From the NCBI GenBank assembly GCA_030463445.1, contig JAQGFW010032798.1:1-35383 (forward strand): a DNA stretch of 35,383 nt, given 5' to 3'. Under the pieces are notes generated by a model. It ran no database searches, was not told the DNA's origin, and was given only the letters and a program-made list of their open reading frames with translations. This document shows, piece by piece, positions 17,881-26,651 of this stretch. The DNA is from Euplotes aediculatus (Eukaryota; Ciliophora; Spirotrichea; Euplotida; Euplotidae). How positions within the stretch are numbered: position 1 is the stretch's first letter; every line of letters begins with the position of its first letter. A program made the translations under genes and the position numbers.

Positions 17881-18240
17881 GAACTTGTAAAGGTTATCTC
17901 ATTTAGCAATAGGGGACATTTAAAGACCCTCTTCACATTTATCGTGCCAAACAAATGAAAATTTTAGAAAAGGTAAAAATATTTTTTTAAATTCTAAAAT
18001 AATTGGCAAAATATTTGTGGAACAATGAATTTCTTTGTTGGTTTAATTAGTTGATAATCAGCTTGTTAAATGTGATATTGGGTTTAGGTTAAATTTTTTA
18101 AATAGAATTCTGTATCTTTGAAACGAAAAAAAGAAAAAAAGTAACATTTACAGTATGTGTTGCTGGTTTTGAGATGCTGATTTTGGGTGATTTGACCCCG
18201 AAACTCGAAACCCAAAACCCAAACCCACATCCAGATATTT
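17881..18240. other. Divergent spacer between rpoN and asnS
   Basis: 360 bp with no gene. The rpoN side is AT-rich and has no clear TAnnTTTG on the minus strand. The asnS side has a -7 element at 18113-18120, then a purine-rich run (gaaaaaaagaaaaaaag) and a C/A-rich segment near the start codon. Within that leader ttttgggt (18181-18188) can pair with acccaaaa (18210-18217). Confidence 0.6.
18113..18120 (+). promoter_or_regulatory. -7 promoter element for asnS (TAtcTTTG)
   Basis: Exact TAnnTTTG match 120 bp before the asnS start. It predicts an unusually long leader of about 110 nt. The -33 region (around 18090) has no clean TTTG. Confidence 0.4.
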
Positions 18241-19683
18241 ATGCAGATTAAGGAATTATTGAAACAGTCGCCTGAGGGGCAAGAAGTAACCGTAAAAGGC
18301 TGGGTACGCACCAAACGTGGGCAAGCCGCCGTAACATTTATTGCAGTCAATGATGGCTCTACGATTCATAATATTCAGGCAGTAGTTGATGCGGGCAAAA
18401 TCGAAGAAGAAACGCTCAAATTGGCATCAACAGGTGCTTGTGTGGCTATCACTGGTAAATTGATTGCGTCGCAAGGCTCGGGGCAAGCCGTTGAGGTACA
18501 GGCTGATAGCATGGTAGTTTATGGTACTGCCGATGAGAGCTTTCCGATGCAGCCCAAAAAACACAGTATGGAGTTTTTGCGTGAAAAAGCCCATTTGCGT
18601 TTCCGTACCAATACTTTCGGGGCGGTTTTCCGTATTCGTCACGCTTTGGCTTATGCCGTTCATAAATATTACAACGACAACGGATTCTTTTATCTGCATA
18701 CGCCAATCATCACGGCTTCGGATGCCGAAGGTGCTGGCGAGATGTTTAGAGTAACAACTTTTGAGTTGAATAACGCCCCTAAAAAAGAAGACGGACACAT
18801 TGATTTTTCGGAGGATTTCTTCGGTCGTGAAACCAGCTTGACCGTTTCGGGGCAGCTCGAAGGTGAACTCGGAGCATTGGCTTTATCAAAAATTTATACT
18901 TTTGGACCAACTTTCCGTGCCGAAAACTCAAACACAACTCGCCACTTGGCGGAGTTCTGGATGATTGAGCCAGAAGTTGCATTCTACGAACTCGAAGACA
19001 ACATGAATCTTGCCGAAGATTTCGTAAAATACGTCATCCGCTACGCACTCGAAAACTGTGCTGACGATTTGGCTTTTCTCGAAAAACGTCTTTTAGATGA
19101 AGAAAAACAAAAACCTCAAAATGAGCGTAGCGAGTTATCATTGATTGAGAAATTGCGTTTTGTGGTAGATAACCAGTTTGAGCGTTTGACTTACACCGAA
19201 GCCATTGATATTCTCTTGAAATCGAAACCGCATAAAGAGAAGAAATTCCAGTATCCAGTCGAGTGGGGCATTGATTTGCAATCTGAGCATGAGCGTTATT
19301 TGGTAGAAAAACACTTCAAAAAACCAGTGATTCTGACCAATTATCCAAAAGAAATCAAGGCGTTTTACATGAAGCAAGATGCTGAGTCGGATGCGACCCC
19401 AGGGCAGACAGTTAGGGCAATGGATGTGTTGTTTCCGGGTATTGGCGAAATCATCGGTGGTAGCCAACGTGAAGACGACTACGAGAAACTTTTGGCTCGT
19501 ACCAAAGAAGTGGGTATTGACCCCGAAAACATTTGGTGGTACCTCGAAACCCGCAAGTTTGGCTCGGCTCCGCACGCAGGTTTCGGTCTTGGCTTTGAGC
19601 GTTTAAATCTTTTCGTAACGGGCATGACCAACATCCGTGACGTGATTCCGTTCCCACGTACACCTAAGAGTGCTGAGTTTTAA
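18241..19683 (+). CDS. asnS: Asparagine-tRNA ligase
   Basis: 480 residues, class IIb aminoacyl-tRNA synthetase that charges tRNA-Asn in the cytosol. The N-terminal OB fold (about 1-110, [22 protein letters not shown]) binds the anticodon. The catalytic domain follows, with motif 2 ([21 protein letters not shown]) split around residues 220-240 and motif 3 near the C-terminus ([16 protein letters not shown], then [12 protein letters not shown], the typical AsnRS end). The presence of AsnRS suggests direct Asn-tRNA charging. The start at 18241 gives [20 protein letters not shown], as expected. Ends in a clear terminator. Confidence 0.97.
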   Translation: MQIKELLKQSPEGQEVTVKGWVRTKRGQAAVTFIAVNDGSTIHNIQAVVDAGKIEEETLKLASTGACVAITGKLIASQGSGQAVEVQADSMVVYGTADESFPMQPKKHSMEFLREKAHLRFRTNTFGAVFRIRHALAYAVHKYYNDNGFFYLHTPIITASDAEGAGEMFRVTTFELNNAPKKEDGHIDFSEDFFGRETSLTVSGQLEGELGALALSKIYTFGPTFRAENSNTTRHLAEFWMIEPEVAFYELEDNMNLAEDFVKYVIRYALENCADDLAFLEKRLLDEEKQKPQNERSELSLIEKLRFVVDNQFERLTYTEAIDILLKSKPHKEKKFQYPVEWGIDLQSEHERYLVEKHFKKPVILTNYPKEIKAFYMKQDAESDATPGQTVRAMDVLFPGIGEIIGGSQREDDYEKLLARTKEVGIDPENIWWYLETRKFGSAPHAGFGLGFERLNLFVTGMTNIRDVIPFPRTPKSAEF

Positions 19684-19710
19684 TTTTTAAGATAAATAAT
19701 ATTTTGTCAA

Positions 19711-19745
19711 AAATCCCTCTCAAATTATCTGAGAGGGATTTTTTT
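19711..19745. terminator. Bidirectional terminator between asnS and GH97
   Basis: Perfect 12-bp stem aaatccctctca (19711-19722) / tgagagggattt (19730-19741), 7-nt loop, followed by a T run on the plus strand; the A run before it gives a T tail on the minus strand too. Serves both convergent genes. Confidence 0.88.
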
Positions 19746-21861
19746 AATCCTGACACCCTCCGATTTCTGCTTTAAAAATACTACCATTCTTAGCATTAAA
19801 ACCCGCATTTAGAAGTACCGATTTATTTGCCGAATAAATAATATTCGCACCCGATTGTATGATATTATTTGCCTCAATATTTTGTGCTTTAAATGGGGGG
19901 GGTGTTTGCGATAAAGTATTGGTAATGAGTAAGTTATTAATGCAGTTGAGCTTTAGAGAAATTGTAAAACCACCATAAGGAAGCATAGTGATTGTAATTG
20001 GATTAGCAGGGTTATAAACTTCATCGGTCGATGTGATTTGTCGAGCCGTCACTCCATCCAAAATTGTTTGTTTTTGATAAATGGCTTGTTGCAAAAAGCT
20101 CGGATTTAGCGTAATACTTCGAGACGAATTCTGACCATTAATACCCGAAATATACCAATCTTTACCTTTTCGGCGAGCCAAAACTACGTAGTCGTTTGGT
20201 TGCCCTTCCACAAATCGGGTTTCGTCCCAAGCGGCGGGAATCCCTCCTAATACGCTTTTGGCGGTAGCTGATAAATCTAAATAACTTTGTGCAAAATCTG
20301 GGAGGGCGGTAAATCCAGCCTCATAAATACTACAAAGTGCCAGTTCGTGTGCCGAAGTTGTGTTATGCCCGACCCGATTGGTACTCAATACACCAGGTGT
20401 ATAATCCATCGAGCCAACAACGTTTCGGGTAAATACCAGATTGACATTGTGTGGTGGCGAATCTTGCCTAAATTGTTCATTAAAAAGCAACATCTCTGCA
20501 CCCATGACCGATTCAAAAGACAATACATGAGGATAGGTGCGTTGCCAACCCACAGGTATTGTACATCCATGTAGATTAAGCATCAGTTCATAAGTAGCGG
20601 CATCTTTAAAAATATCAAGATACTGTTTAATAGCAGTGTTTTTGTCGCTCTTAAAAAAATCAAGTTTTATACCTACAACCCCAAGTTGTTTGATTCTTGC
20701 AAATTCGGCTCGACGTCTGGTAGAATCTCGCATTAGGTTACAATCACCTCCGAGTTGGTCGCACAATCCACCAGCATCGTACCAAACCCAAATTTTTATG
20801 CCTAAACTATCGGCATAGTGTACGACATTCGCAAAATTGGTATTGCCCATTGTTTCCCAAGTACCATCAATTACCAGATATGGTAGCCCCAAATTATGTG
20901 CTAAGTTGAGATAATCTTTCTGACGTTGAACATTAGCCGAACTACCCAAATCAGACCACCAACTCCAAGTTGCTCGACCTGGTTTTATCCAACTTGTGTT
21001 GGTTACTTGCGATGGTTTTGCTATATGGTTTGTAATATTTGATTCGATAATAGCTTGCGGTGTTTTACCGAGGGCGATTATTTTCCAAGCACTCGTCCAC
21101 GGTAGTTTAGAAGAGATTGTATTAGGATAGTTCGTTAAGTCATCTTGAATTGGCGGGACAAATCTGTAAGTATTATTATTGGCATTTGGGCCTAAATGCG
21201 ATATATGATTCCTTTCGGTAATGTTTGATTCTGAAACTAAAATCCAGTGATTTTGGGTATGAAAAAGTGCTGGTAAGCACCATCCAGATTCTCCATTGGT
21301 ATCAGGACCGTATTGCCCAATCGGATACTCTGTATATCTTTTTTCGTAATAAGGTACATTTGAATAAGGCTGTAACCAAGCGTTTCCACCAGTTGGTAAT
21401 TTAATTTCTGACTGGTCGTGATAAATAGTTTTTGGTGAATTAGTTGTTTCAGGAAAATGGTATTTGAATGCCACACCGTCGTCATAAACTCTAAATGTTA
21501 TATCAACCAATGATGATGTGGAAAAACCGGTAAATCGCAGAGTGATTTCGTTAGCATTGTTTGATAGATTGCTCTGTTTACCTGTAATCATATTATAATT
21601 TTCGTTGATTGTGTGATTGGAAGCAGATATAAAACCCAACTCAAACCAAAAATAGGTATTTGAATAGTGAATACTCAGTTTAGAATCGTCAATTACTCTT
21701 TCAGTTTGATTATTTTCGATATACTCCACATTATAGTAGAGCGTTCGGCTCGAATTTAGAAAAAGATTTGCACGGATTTTACCATTAGGAGAGGTTACTT
21801 GCCAGTTTGCGAATGTGTAGATAGGTAAGACTAATAATAGAAGTAGTTTCTTAATTATCAT
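19744..21861 (-). CDS. Glycoside hydrolase family 97 (alpha-glucosidase/galactosidase type) with C-terminal module
   Basis: 705 residues from the chosen start at 21861, where MIIKKLLLLLVLPIYTFA is a signal peptide; a start at 21915 would add 18 residues and lie at the -7 element, so it is rejected. Domains: N-terminal GH97 beta-sandwich (about 20-270), catalytic (beta/alpha)8 barrel (about 280-560; GRATWSWW, YLVIDGTWE, GIKLDFFKSD, NLHGC, FESVMGAE), a small C-terminal beta domain, then a ~49-residue module after a Pro linker (QSGANIIYSANKSVLLNAGF...GC). The Asp in IKLDFF matches the nucleophile position of retaining GH97 enzymes, so a retaining alpha-galactosidase-like activity is the better guess. 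Works in the periplasm or on the surface. A C8 tract lies in the linker. Confidence 0.93.
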   Translation of the reverse strand: MIIKKLLLLLVLPIYTFANWQVTSPNGKIRANLFLNSSRTLYYNVEYIENNQTERVIDDSKLSIHYSNTYFWFELGFISASNHTINENYNMITGKQSNLSNNANEITLRFTGFSTSSLVDITFRVYDDGVAFKYHFPETTNSPKTIYHDQSEIKLPTGGNAWLQPYSNVPYYEKRYTEYPIGQYGPDTNGESGWCLPALFHTQNHWILVSESNITERNHISHLGPNANNNTYRFVPPIQDDLTNYPNTISSKLPWTSAWKIIALGKTPQAIIESNITNHIAKPSQVTNTSWIKPGRATWSWWSDLGSSANVQRQKDYLNLAHNLGLPYLVIDGTWETMGNTNFANVVHYADSLGIKIWVWYDAGGLCDQLGGDCNLMRDSTRRRAEFARIKQLGVVGIKLDFFKSDKNTAIKQYLDIFKDAATYELMLNLHGCTIPVGWQRTYPHVLSFESVMGAEMLLFNEQFRQDSPPHNVNLVFTRNVVGSMDYTPGVLSTNRVGHNTTSAHELALCSIYEAGFTALPDFAQSYLDLSATAKSVLGGIPAAWDETRFVEGQPNDYVVLARRKGKDWYISGINGQNSSRSITLNPSFLQQAIYQKQTILDGVTARQITSTDEVYNPANPITITMLPYGGFTISLKLNCINNLLITNTLSQTPPPFKAQNIEANNIIQSGANIIYSANKSVLLNAGFNAKNGSIFKAEIGGCQD

Positions 21862-21912
21862 AAAATGGTATTTTGTAGTCAAAACATCAAAGGTTTTTAA
21901 TATTTTTACGGA

Positions 21913-21920
21913 CAAATTTA
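21913..21920 (-). promoter_or_regulatory. -7 promoter element for GH97 (TAaaTTTG)
   Basis: Plus-strand CAAATTTA, i.e. TAaaTTTG on the minus strand. Transcription would begin near 21906, downstream of the ATG at 21915, and give a leader of about 45 nt to the ATG at 21861. This is the main argument for the shorter start. Confidence 0.45.
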
Positions 21921-21938
21921 TCTCTAATTCAGCAAACT

Positions 21939-24900
21939 ATGAAAAGAAACCTCTATTTATTATTAGTTTTATCATTGGTCGGTTTTTCTTCTTTTGCCCA
22001 AAAAAAGAAGGCAAAAGCCAACACGACAATAGCCGAAGCCCCTCCTGCATTTACCGCAACTTCGGCACCTGAACGCATGGCTGGCTACCAAAAACGTAAA
22101 CAACTACAAGATGTTTCTCTATTAAAAAATCTAAATTTTCGCTCAATTGGTCCAACTGCTATGAGTGGAAGAGTTGTTGATATTGACGGAAACCCCGACA
22201 AACCCTCAGAGTTTTATGTGGCGTATGCGTCGGGTGGATTATGGTACACCAATAACAACGGACAATCATTCACGCCGATTTTTGATAACGAAGCAGCCAT
22301 GACTATTGGTGATATTGCCGTAGATTGGAAAAACAACGTCATCTGGATTGGTACTGGCGAAAATAACTCAAGCCGCTCGACTTACGCAGGTTTGGGTATG
22401 TATAAAAGTACCGATGGCGGCAAAACTTGGCAACATTTGGGTCTTGAAGATACTCAGCATATTGGGCGTATCATGCTGCACCCAACTAACCCAAATATTG
22501 CTTGGGTTTCGGCAATCGGGCATTTGTATTCTTTCAACGAAGACCGTGGCGTTTATAAAACTACCGATGGCGGTAAAACTTGGAAAAAAACGCTTTATAT
22601 CAATGAAAAAACTGGGGCGATTGACCTTCAAATTGACCCACAGAATCCTAACATTCTCTACACTGCTGCTTGGCACCGTGAACGCAAGGCATGGAATTTT
22701 GTAGAAAATGGAAAAGAATCGGGCATTTATAAAAGTACCGATGGGGGCGAATCATGGAAATTGATTACGGGTGAAGGCAGTGGTTTTCCGCAGGGTGAAG
22801 GTAATGGTCGTATCGGGTTGGCTATCTATCCTAAAAACCCCAATACAATTTACGCAATCATTGATAATCAGGCAAATAGACCTAAAAAAGACGATAAACC
22901 TGCCGATGAAACAGGATTGACTAAAAAGAAAATGAAGAGCATTACCAAAGATGAATTTTTGGCTTTGGATGATGCAACAATCAATGGCTATCTCGACCAG
23001 CAAAATTTTCCAGAAAGATTTACGGCGAAATCGCTCAAAGAAATGGTAAAAAGTGGTAAAACCACCGTGAATGATATTTTTATGTACACCCACAATGGCA
23101 ACGATGATTTGTTCGATATTCAGATTGTGGGTACAGAAGTTTACCGTAGTGATGACGGCGGAGCCACTTGGAAACGCACCCATTCCGATTATTTAGATGG
23201 TATTTACTATACTTACGGTTATTATTTTGGACAAATCTGGGTAGCACCCGATAACGCTGACAAAATTGTGATTGTGGGTGTTCCTGTCTTGAAATCGGAT
23301 GATGGAGGTAAGACCTTCAAAAGTATTGATGGTGATAACGTACACTCCGACCACCACGCTCTTTGGTTCAATCCGAAAGACAACAAACACTATATCAATG
23401 GCAACGATGGTGGTATAAATATCACCTACGACGACGGCAAAACATGGTTTAAGGCAAATTCGCTTGCAGTTGGGCAGTATTATTCTGTAACGGTTGATAT
23501 GGCGAAGCCCTATAATGTTTACGGTGGTTTGCAAGACAATGGCGTTTGGGAGCAACCAAGTACTGCCACGGCAAGTGGTTGGTTTGAGTCGAGTTCACCC
23601 TCAAAATTTCTTTTGGGTGGCGATGGCATGATGGTGCAAGTAGATTGGCGAGATAATAATACGGTTTACACGGGTTTTCAGTTTGGTAATTATTTCAGAA
23701 TCAATAAGGCAACTGGCGAACGCAAGTATATTCAAGTACCTCGTGAATTGGGCGAAGACCCATTCAGATTTAACTGGGAAGCCCCGATTCTGCTCTCTCG
23801 CCACAATCAAGACGTGTTGTATTATGGTTCGCACCGTTTTCATAGAAGCTTAGACAAAGCCGAAACTTGGAAAACCCTTTCGGGGGATTTGACTCGTGGA
23901 CGTAAAGAAGGTGATGTGCCTTTCGGGACATTGACAACAATCGAAGAATCTCCGCTTCGTTTTGGGTTACTCTACACTGGTTCGGATGATGGATTGGTAC
24001 ACGTCTCAAAAGATGGGGGCTACACCTGGAGCAAAATTGGCGATTACCAAAATCTTTGGGTGAGTAGTATAACTGCTTCAAGCCATTCAGAATCAACTGT
24101 TTATCTTACGCTGAATTCTTACCGTGAAGACCACTTTAAGCCGTATTTATTTGTATCGAATGATTACGGAACTACTTGGACATCGCTGGCAGGAGATTTA
24201 CCAAACGAAGCAATCAATGTCGTGAAAGAAGACCCTAAAAATGCAAATATTCTTTATGTAGGAACCGACAATGGCTTGTATGTTTCGGTAAATAAAGGTA
24301 AGACTTTTATGCTTGCAAATGGCAATATGCCAGCCGTTGCGGTACACGATTTGGTGATTCATCCACGTGAAAACGAACTTGTTGTGGGTACGCATGGTCG
24401 TTCGATTTGGATTGCCGATATCAAACCGCTTCAGGCATTGACCGAAGAAGTTCTGGCAAAAGACATTTATGCTTACGACGTAAACTCAGCAAATTATAAT
24501 CCTAACTGGGGTAGAGTAAATGATTATAGCGAACCCCAAGAACGTAAGCATGAGCTAAAATATTATACTAAAACTGCAGGTAAAGCAACAATCAAGATTC
24601 AGACCGATAAAGGTTTGGTTTTGAAAATAATCAGTGATGAAGCAGAAGCAGGTTTGAACTTTGCATCGTATAATCTGACAATTGACGAATCGGCTAAGGT
24701 GGATTACGAAAAATACCTTAATGATACTAAGAAAAAAGACGAAAAAGAGATAAAACTCGAAAAAGCCAAAGATGGTAAAACCTATATCAGAGGCGGAAAA
24801 TATAAGGTAGTTTTTGAATCAAACGGCTCAAAAGCCGAAAAAGACCTCGAAATCAGAACCCAAGAAAGGCGTTCTCGTCGAGCAGCACTGCCACAAGGTA

Positions 24901-24965
24901 GGGTTTCGCCCGATGAGTTTGAAGAATGGTACGAAGAAATGGGATTTGAAGAAACCAAGAAATAA
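21939..24965 (+). CDS. Secreted BNR-repeat / sortilin-VPS10-type beta-propeller protein
   Basis: 1008 residues. The signal peptide (MKRNLYLLLVLSLVGFSSFAQ) exports it. The body is one or two large beta-propellers built from Asp-box/BNR repeats: KSTDGGKTW, KTTDGGKTW, KSTDGGESW, RSDDGGATW, KSDDGGKTF, SKDGGYTW, SNDYGTTW. Public annotation often calls such proteins glycosyl hydrolase or VPS10 domain proteins, but no catalytic residues can be pinned down here, so binding or an unknown hydrolase function are equally open. A Lys/Glu-rich C-terminal domain (about 860-1008) ends without a T9SS sorting signal, which favours a periplasmic location. The gene is divergent from GH97 with a 77-bp spacer and convergent with susD, sharing a terminator. 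Confidence 0.88.
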   Translation: MKRNLYLLLVLSLVGFSSFAQKKKAKANTTIAEAPPAFTATSAPERMAGYQKRKQLQDVSLLKNLNFRSIGPTAMSGRVVDIDGNPDKPSEFYVAYASGGLWYTNNNGQSFTPIFDNEAAMTIGDIAVDWKNNVIWIGTGENNSSRSTYAGLGMYKSTDGGKTWQHLGLEDTQHIGRIMLHPTNPNIAWVSAIGHLYSFNEDRGVYKTTDGGKTWKKTLYINEKTGAIDLQIDPQNPNILYTAAWHRERKAWNFVENGKESGIYKSTDGGESWKLITGEGSGFPQGEGNGRIGLAIYPKNPNTIYAIIDNQANRPKKDDKPADETGLTKKKMKSITKDEFLALDDATINGYLDQQNFPERFTAKSLKEMVKSGKTTVNDIFMYTHNGNDDLFDIQIVGTEVYRSDDGGATWKRTHSDYLDGIYYTYGYYFGQIWVAPDNADKIVIVGVPVLKSDDGGKTFKSIDGDNVHSDHHALWFNPKDNKHYINGNDGGINITYDDGKTWFKANSLAVGQYYSVTVDMAKPYNVYGGLQDNGVWEQPSTATASGWFESSSPSKFLLGGDGMMVQVDWRDNNTVYTGFQFGNYFRINKATGERKYIQVPRELGEDPFRFNWEAPILLSRHNQDVLYYGSHRFHRSLDKAETWKTLSGDLTRGRKEGDVPFGTLTTIEESPLRFGLLYTGSDDGLVHVSKDGGYTWSKIGDYQNLWVSSITASSHSESTVYLTLNSYREDHFKPYLFVSNDYGTTWTSLAGDLPNEAINVVKEDPKNANILYVGTDNGLYVSVNKGKTFMLANGNMPAVAVHDLVIHPRENELVVGTHGRSIWIADIKPLQALTEEVLAKDIYAYDVNSANYNPNWGRVNDYSEPQERKHELKYYTKTAGKATIKIQTDKGLVLKIISDEAEAGLNFASYNLTIDESAKVDYEKYLNDTKKKDEKEIKLEKAKDGKTYIRGGKYKVVFESNGSKAEKDLEIRTQERRSRRAALPQGRVSPDEFEEWYEEMGFEETKK

Positions 24966-24967
24966 AC

Positions 24968-25003
24968 AAAAGAGACTGCTTTACAAAGGCAGTCTCTTTT
25001 TAT
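24968..25003. terminator. Bidirectional terminator between the BNR gene and susD
   Basis: Perfect 12-bp stem aaaagagactgc (24968-24979) / gcagtctctttt (24989-25000), 9-nt loop, T-rich on both outgoing strands. Confidence 0.88.
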
Positions 25004-25008
25004 TTCTA

Positions 25009-26619
25009 TTAATACCCAGGATTTTGTTTCAATGCAGGATTCAAGACCATTGCTCCTTGCGGAATCGGAAAAATGCGTTTGTTTACATTTTTGTCGGTTT
25101 TAAAGCCCCACGAATCTTCATATTTCCCGAAGCGAATCATGTCGTTTCTGTGCCAAGATTCCCAGGCAAATTCTCTACATCTTTCTTTATAAATATCTTC
25201 AAGAGTTACAGCCGTAAGAGCTGGCGAAGTCGTACGATTAGCTCTTATCTGATTGACCAACGAAACCGCAGTCTCAGAAGAACTTCCCCCTCTGGCAATC
25301 GCTTCGGCCTTCATTAATATAATATCAGAATATCTAAAAAATGGCTTATCATTGTTTTGGTTACGGTTGGTAGAAGTAGCATCAGGAAAGAACTTTACAT
25401 TTCTGTAACCCATATTCCACGCAATTTCATCGTTTCCAAGGTCAAATGTCGCTACATCTTGGCGAAGTTTTATTTCAGGCGTTAAATCAACCTGATATGT
25501 AAAAGGGGTACTTCCGTCTGAGCCACTGTAGAATTGGTCGTAGCCCTTTTTGGTAGTTGTAACCATAATTGGTGTAACTCCATCATTCATAAATTGTAAA
25601 CCTGTGAGCCACTGTTTATTACGAATATCATTTTCATCATTGAAGTGGGCATAGAATTCGGGTAATGTGCTTTGTGGTGCACTTGGTGTAAATGGCAAGC
25701 TATATTTTGCACGTAAAGAACGAGGAACGTCATAACGAGCATGATACATAAATCCGTTTGTACCTGGCAAATTAGCCGCAGCAGGGTCATACGGAATCGC
25801 AAAGATAAATTCTTTCATCTGCGGACCGTTATTTGGGTAGAACATCTGTAAATATGACGCTCTCGGCTCAATAGCGAACTTACCAGAATTAATGATGTTA
25901 TCACAGGCGTCTATACATTCTTTAAGTTTTGGTGTTCCTGTATAAATTTCAGCATTGATATACATTTTAGCAAGCAAAGCATAGGCTGTCCATTTCGTAG
26001 CTCTTCCGTAGGTTGACACGCCCGTTTCTGTACTAAGATTTGGCAAAGCGGCGTTTACTTCTGACTCAATAAACTTGAAAACCTCCGCACGTGGCGTATT
26101 CGTTTTTGGTGTAAAATCGCCGTAATCAGTATAGATTGGTACATTTCCGTACATATCCATCATCATAAAATAAGCAATTGCTCTTACCATTTTCAACTCT
26201 GCTATATTCTGAGCTTTGGTAGCTGTCGAGGCTGGGATATTCGCCTCTAAAATCGAAATAGCTTGGTTGGTTGTACCGATTGTGGTCGAAAGCCAGTTCC
26301 AAACTGAGCCTGTGGCACCGTGGTCTTTGGTCCAGCTATGGTAGTGCATATCAATATAACCACGGTTATCGTACCAGTTACCACCACGAGCAGGAAGAAT
26401 CGCCTCGTCGGTAGTGAAAGTCTGTAAGAAATAATAATCAAGAGCGTAGTTTCCTCTCAATGCCGCATAGGGCGGACCAGAAGCCTGAATAAACTGTGAG
26501 GTATTTTGAGGGAAAATATCGGGTGTCAATTGTGTATTGACAGGCACATCTATCTTATGGCAACCAAATACCAAAAGAGCTATTAGAAGTGCTAAAGAAT
26601 GTTTGAATATATTTTTCAT
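25009..26619 (-). CDS. RagB/SusD family nutrient-uptake outer-membrane lipoprotein
   Basis: 536 residues. The lipoprotein signal peptide ends in a lipobox (ALLVFGC), so the protein is lipid-anchored at Cys21 or so and displayed at the cell surface as the lid of the SusC channel. The N-terminal SusD-like domain has TPR-type helices (IAELKMVRAIAYFMMMDMYG, then AKMYINAEIY). The C-terminal RagB/SusD domain has the classic FFRYSDIILMKAEAIAR segment, IYKERCREFAWESWHRNDMIRF and the ending IPQGAMVLNPALKQNPGY. Full length. It is 32 bp downstream of susC on the same strand and certainly co-transcribed. The ligand, probably an oligosaccharide, cannot be read from sequence. Confidence 0.96.
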   Translation of the reverse strand: MKNIFKHSLALLIALLVFGCHKIDVPVNTQLTPDIFPQNTSQFIQASGPPYAALRGNYALDYYFLQTFTTDEAILPARGGNWYDNRGYIDMHYHSWTKDHGATGSVWNWLSTTIGTTNQAISILEANIPASTATKAQNIAELKMVRAIAYFMMMDMYGNVPIYTDYGDFTPKTNTPRAEVFKFIESEVNAALPNLSTETGVSTYGRATKWTAYALLAKMYINAEIYTGTPKLKECIDACDNIINSGKFAIEPRASYLQMFYPNNGPQMKEFIFAIPYDPAAANLPGTNGFMYHARYDVPRSLRAKYSLPFTPSAPQSTLPEFYAHFNDENDIRNKQWLTGLQFMNDGVTPIMVTTTKKGYDQFYSGSDGSTPFTYQVDLTPEIKLRQDVATFDLGNDEIAWNMGYRNVKFFPDATSTNRNQNNDKPFFRYSDIILMKAEAIARGGSSSETAVSLVNQIRANRTTSPALTAVTLEDIYKERCREFAWESWHRNDMIRFGKYEDSWGFKTDKNVNKRIFPIPQGAMVLNPALKQNPGY

Positions 26620-26651
26620 TTGTTTGTTAAAATTAAGGTTTTGTGAGTTTC

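Noticed and set aside
21862-21915. Longer N-terminus of GH97
   Set aside because: It would put 18 residues before the signal peptide and begin upstream of the predicted transcription start.
21939-24965. Sialidase based on Asp-box repeats
   Set aside because: Asp boxes occur in many propellers. I cannot find the arginine triad or the Tyr/Glu pair in a sialidase arrangement, so only a propeller is claimed.
24814-25317. Plus-strand open frame of 167 codons bridging the propeller gene end and susD
   Set aside because: It runs in the wrong frame through the end of the propeller gene, across the bidirectional terminator and antisense to susD. No plausible protein.
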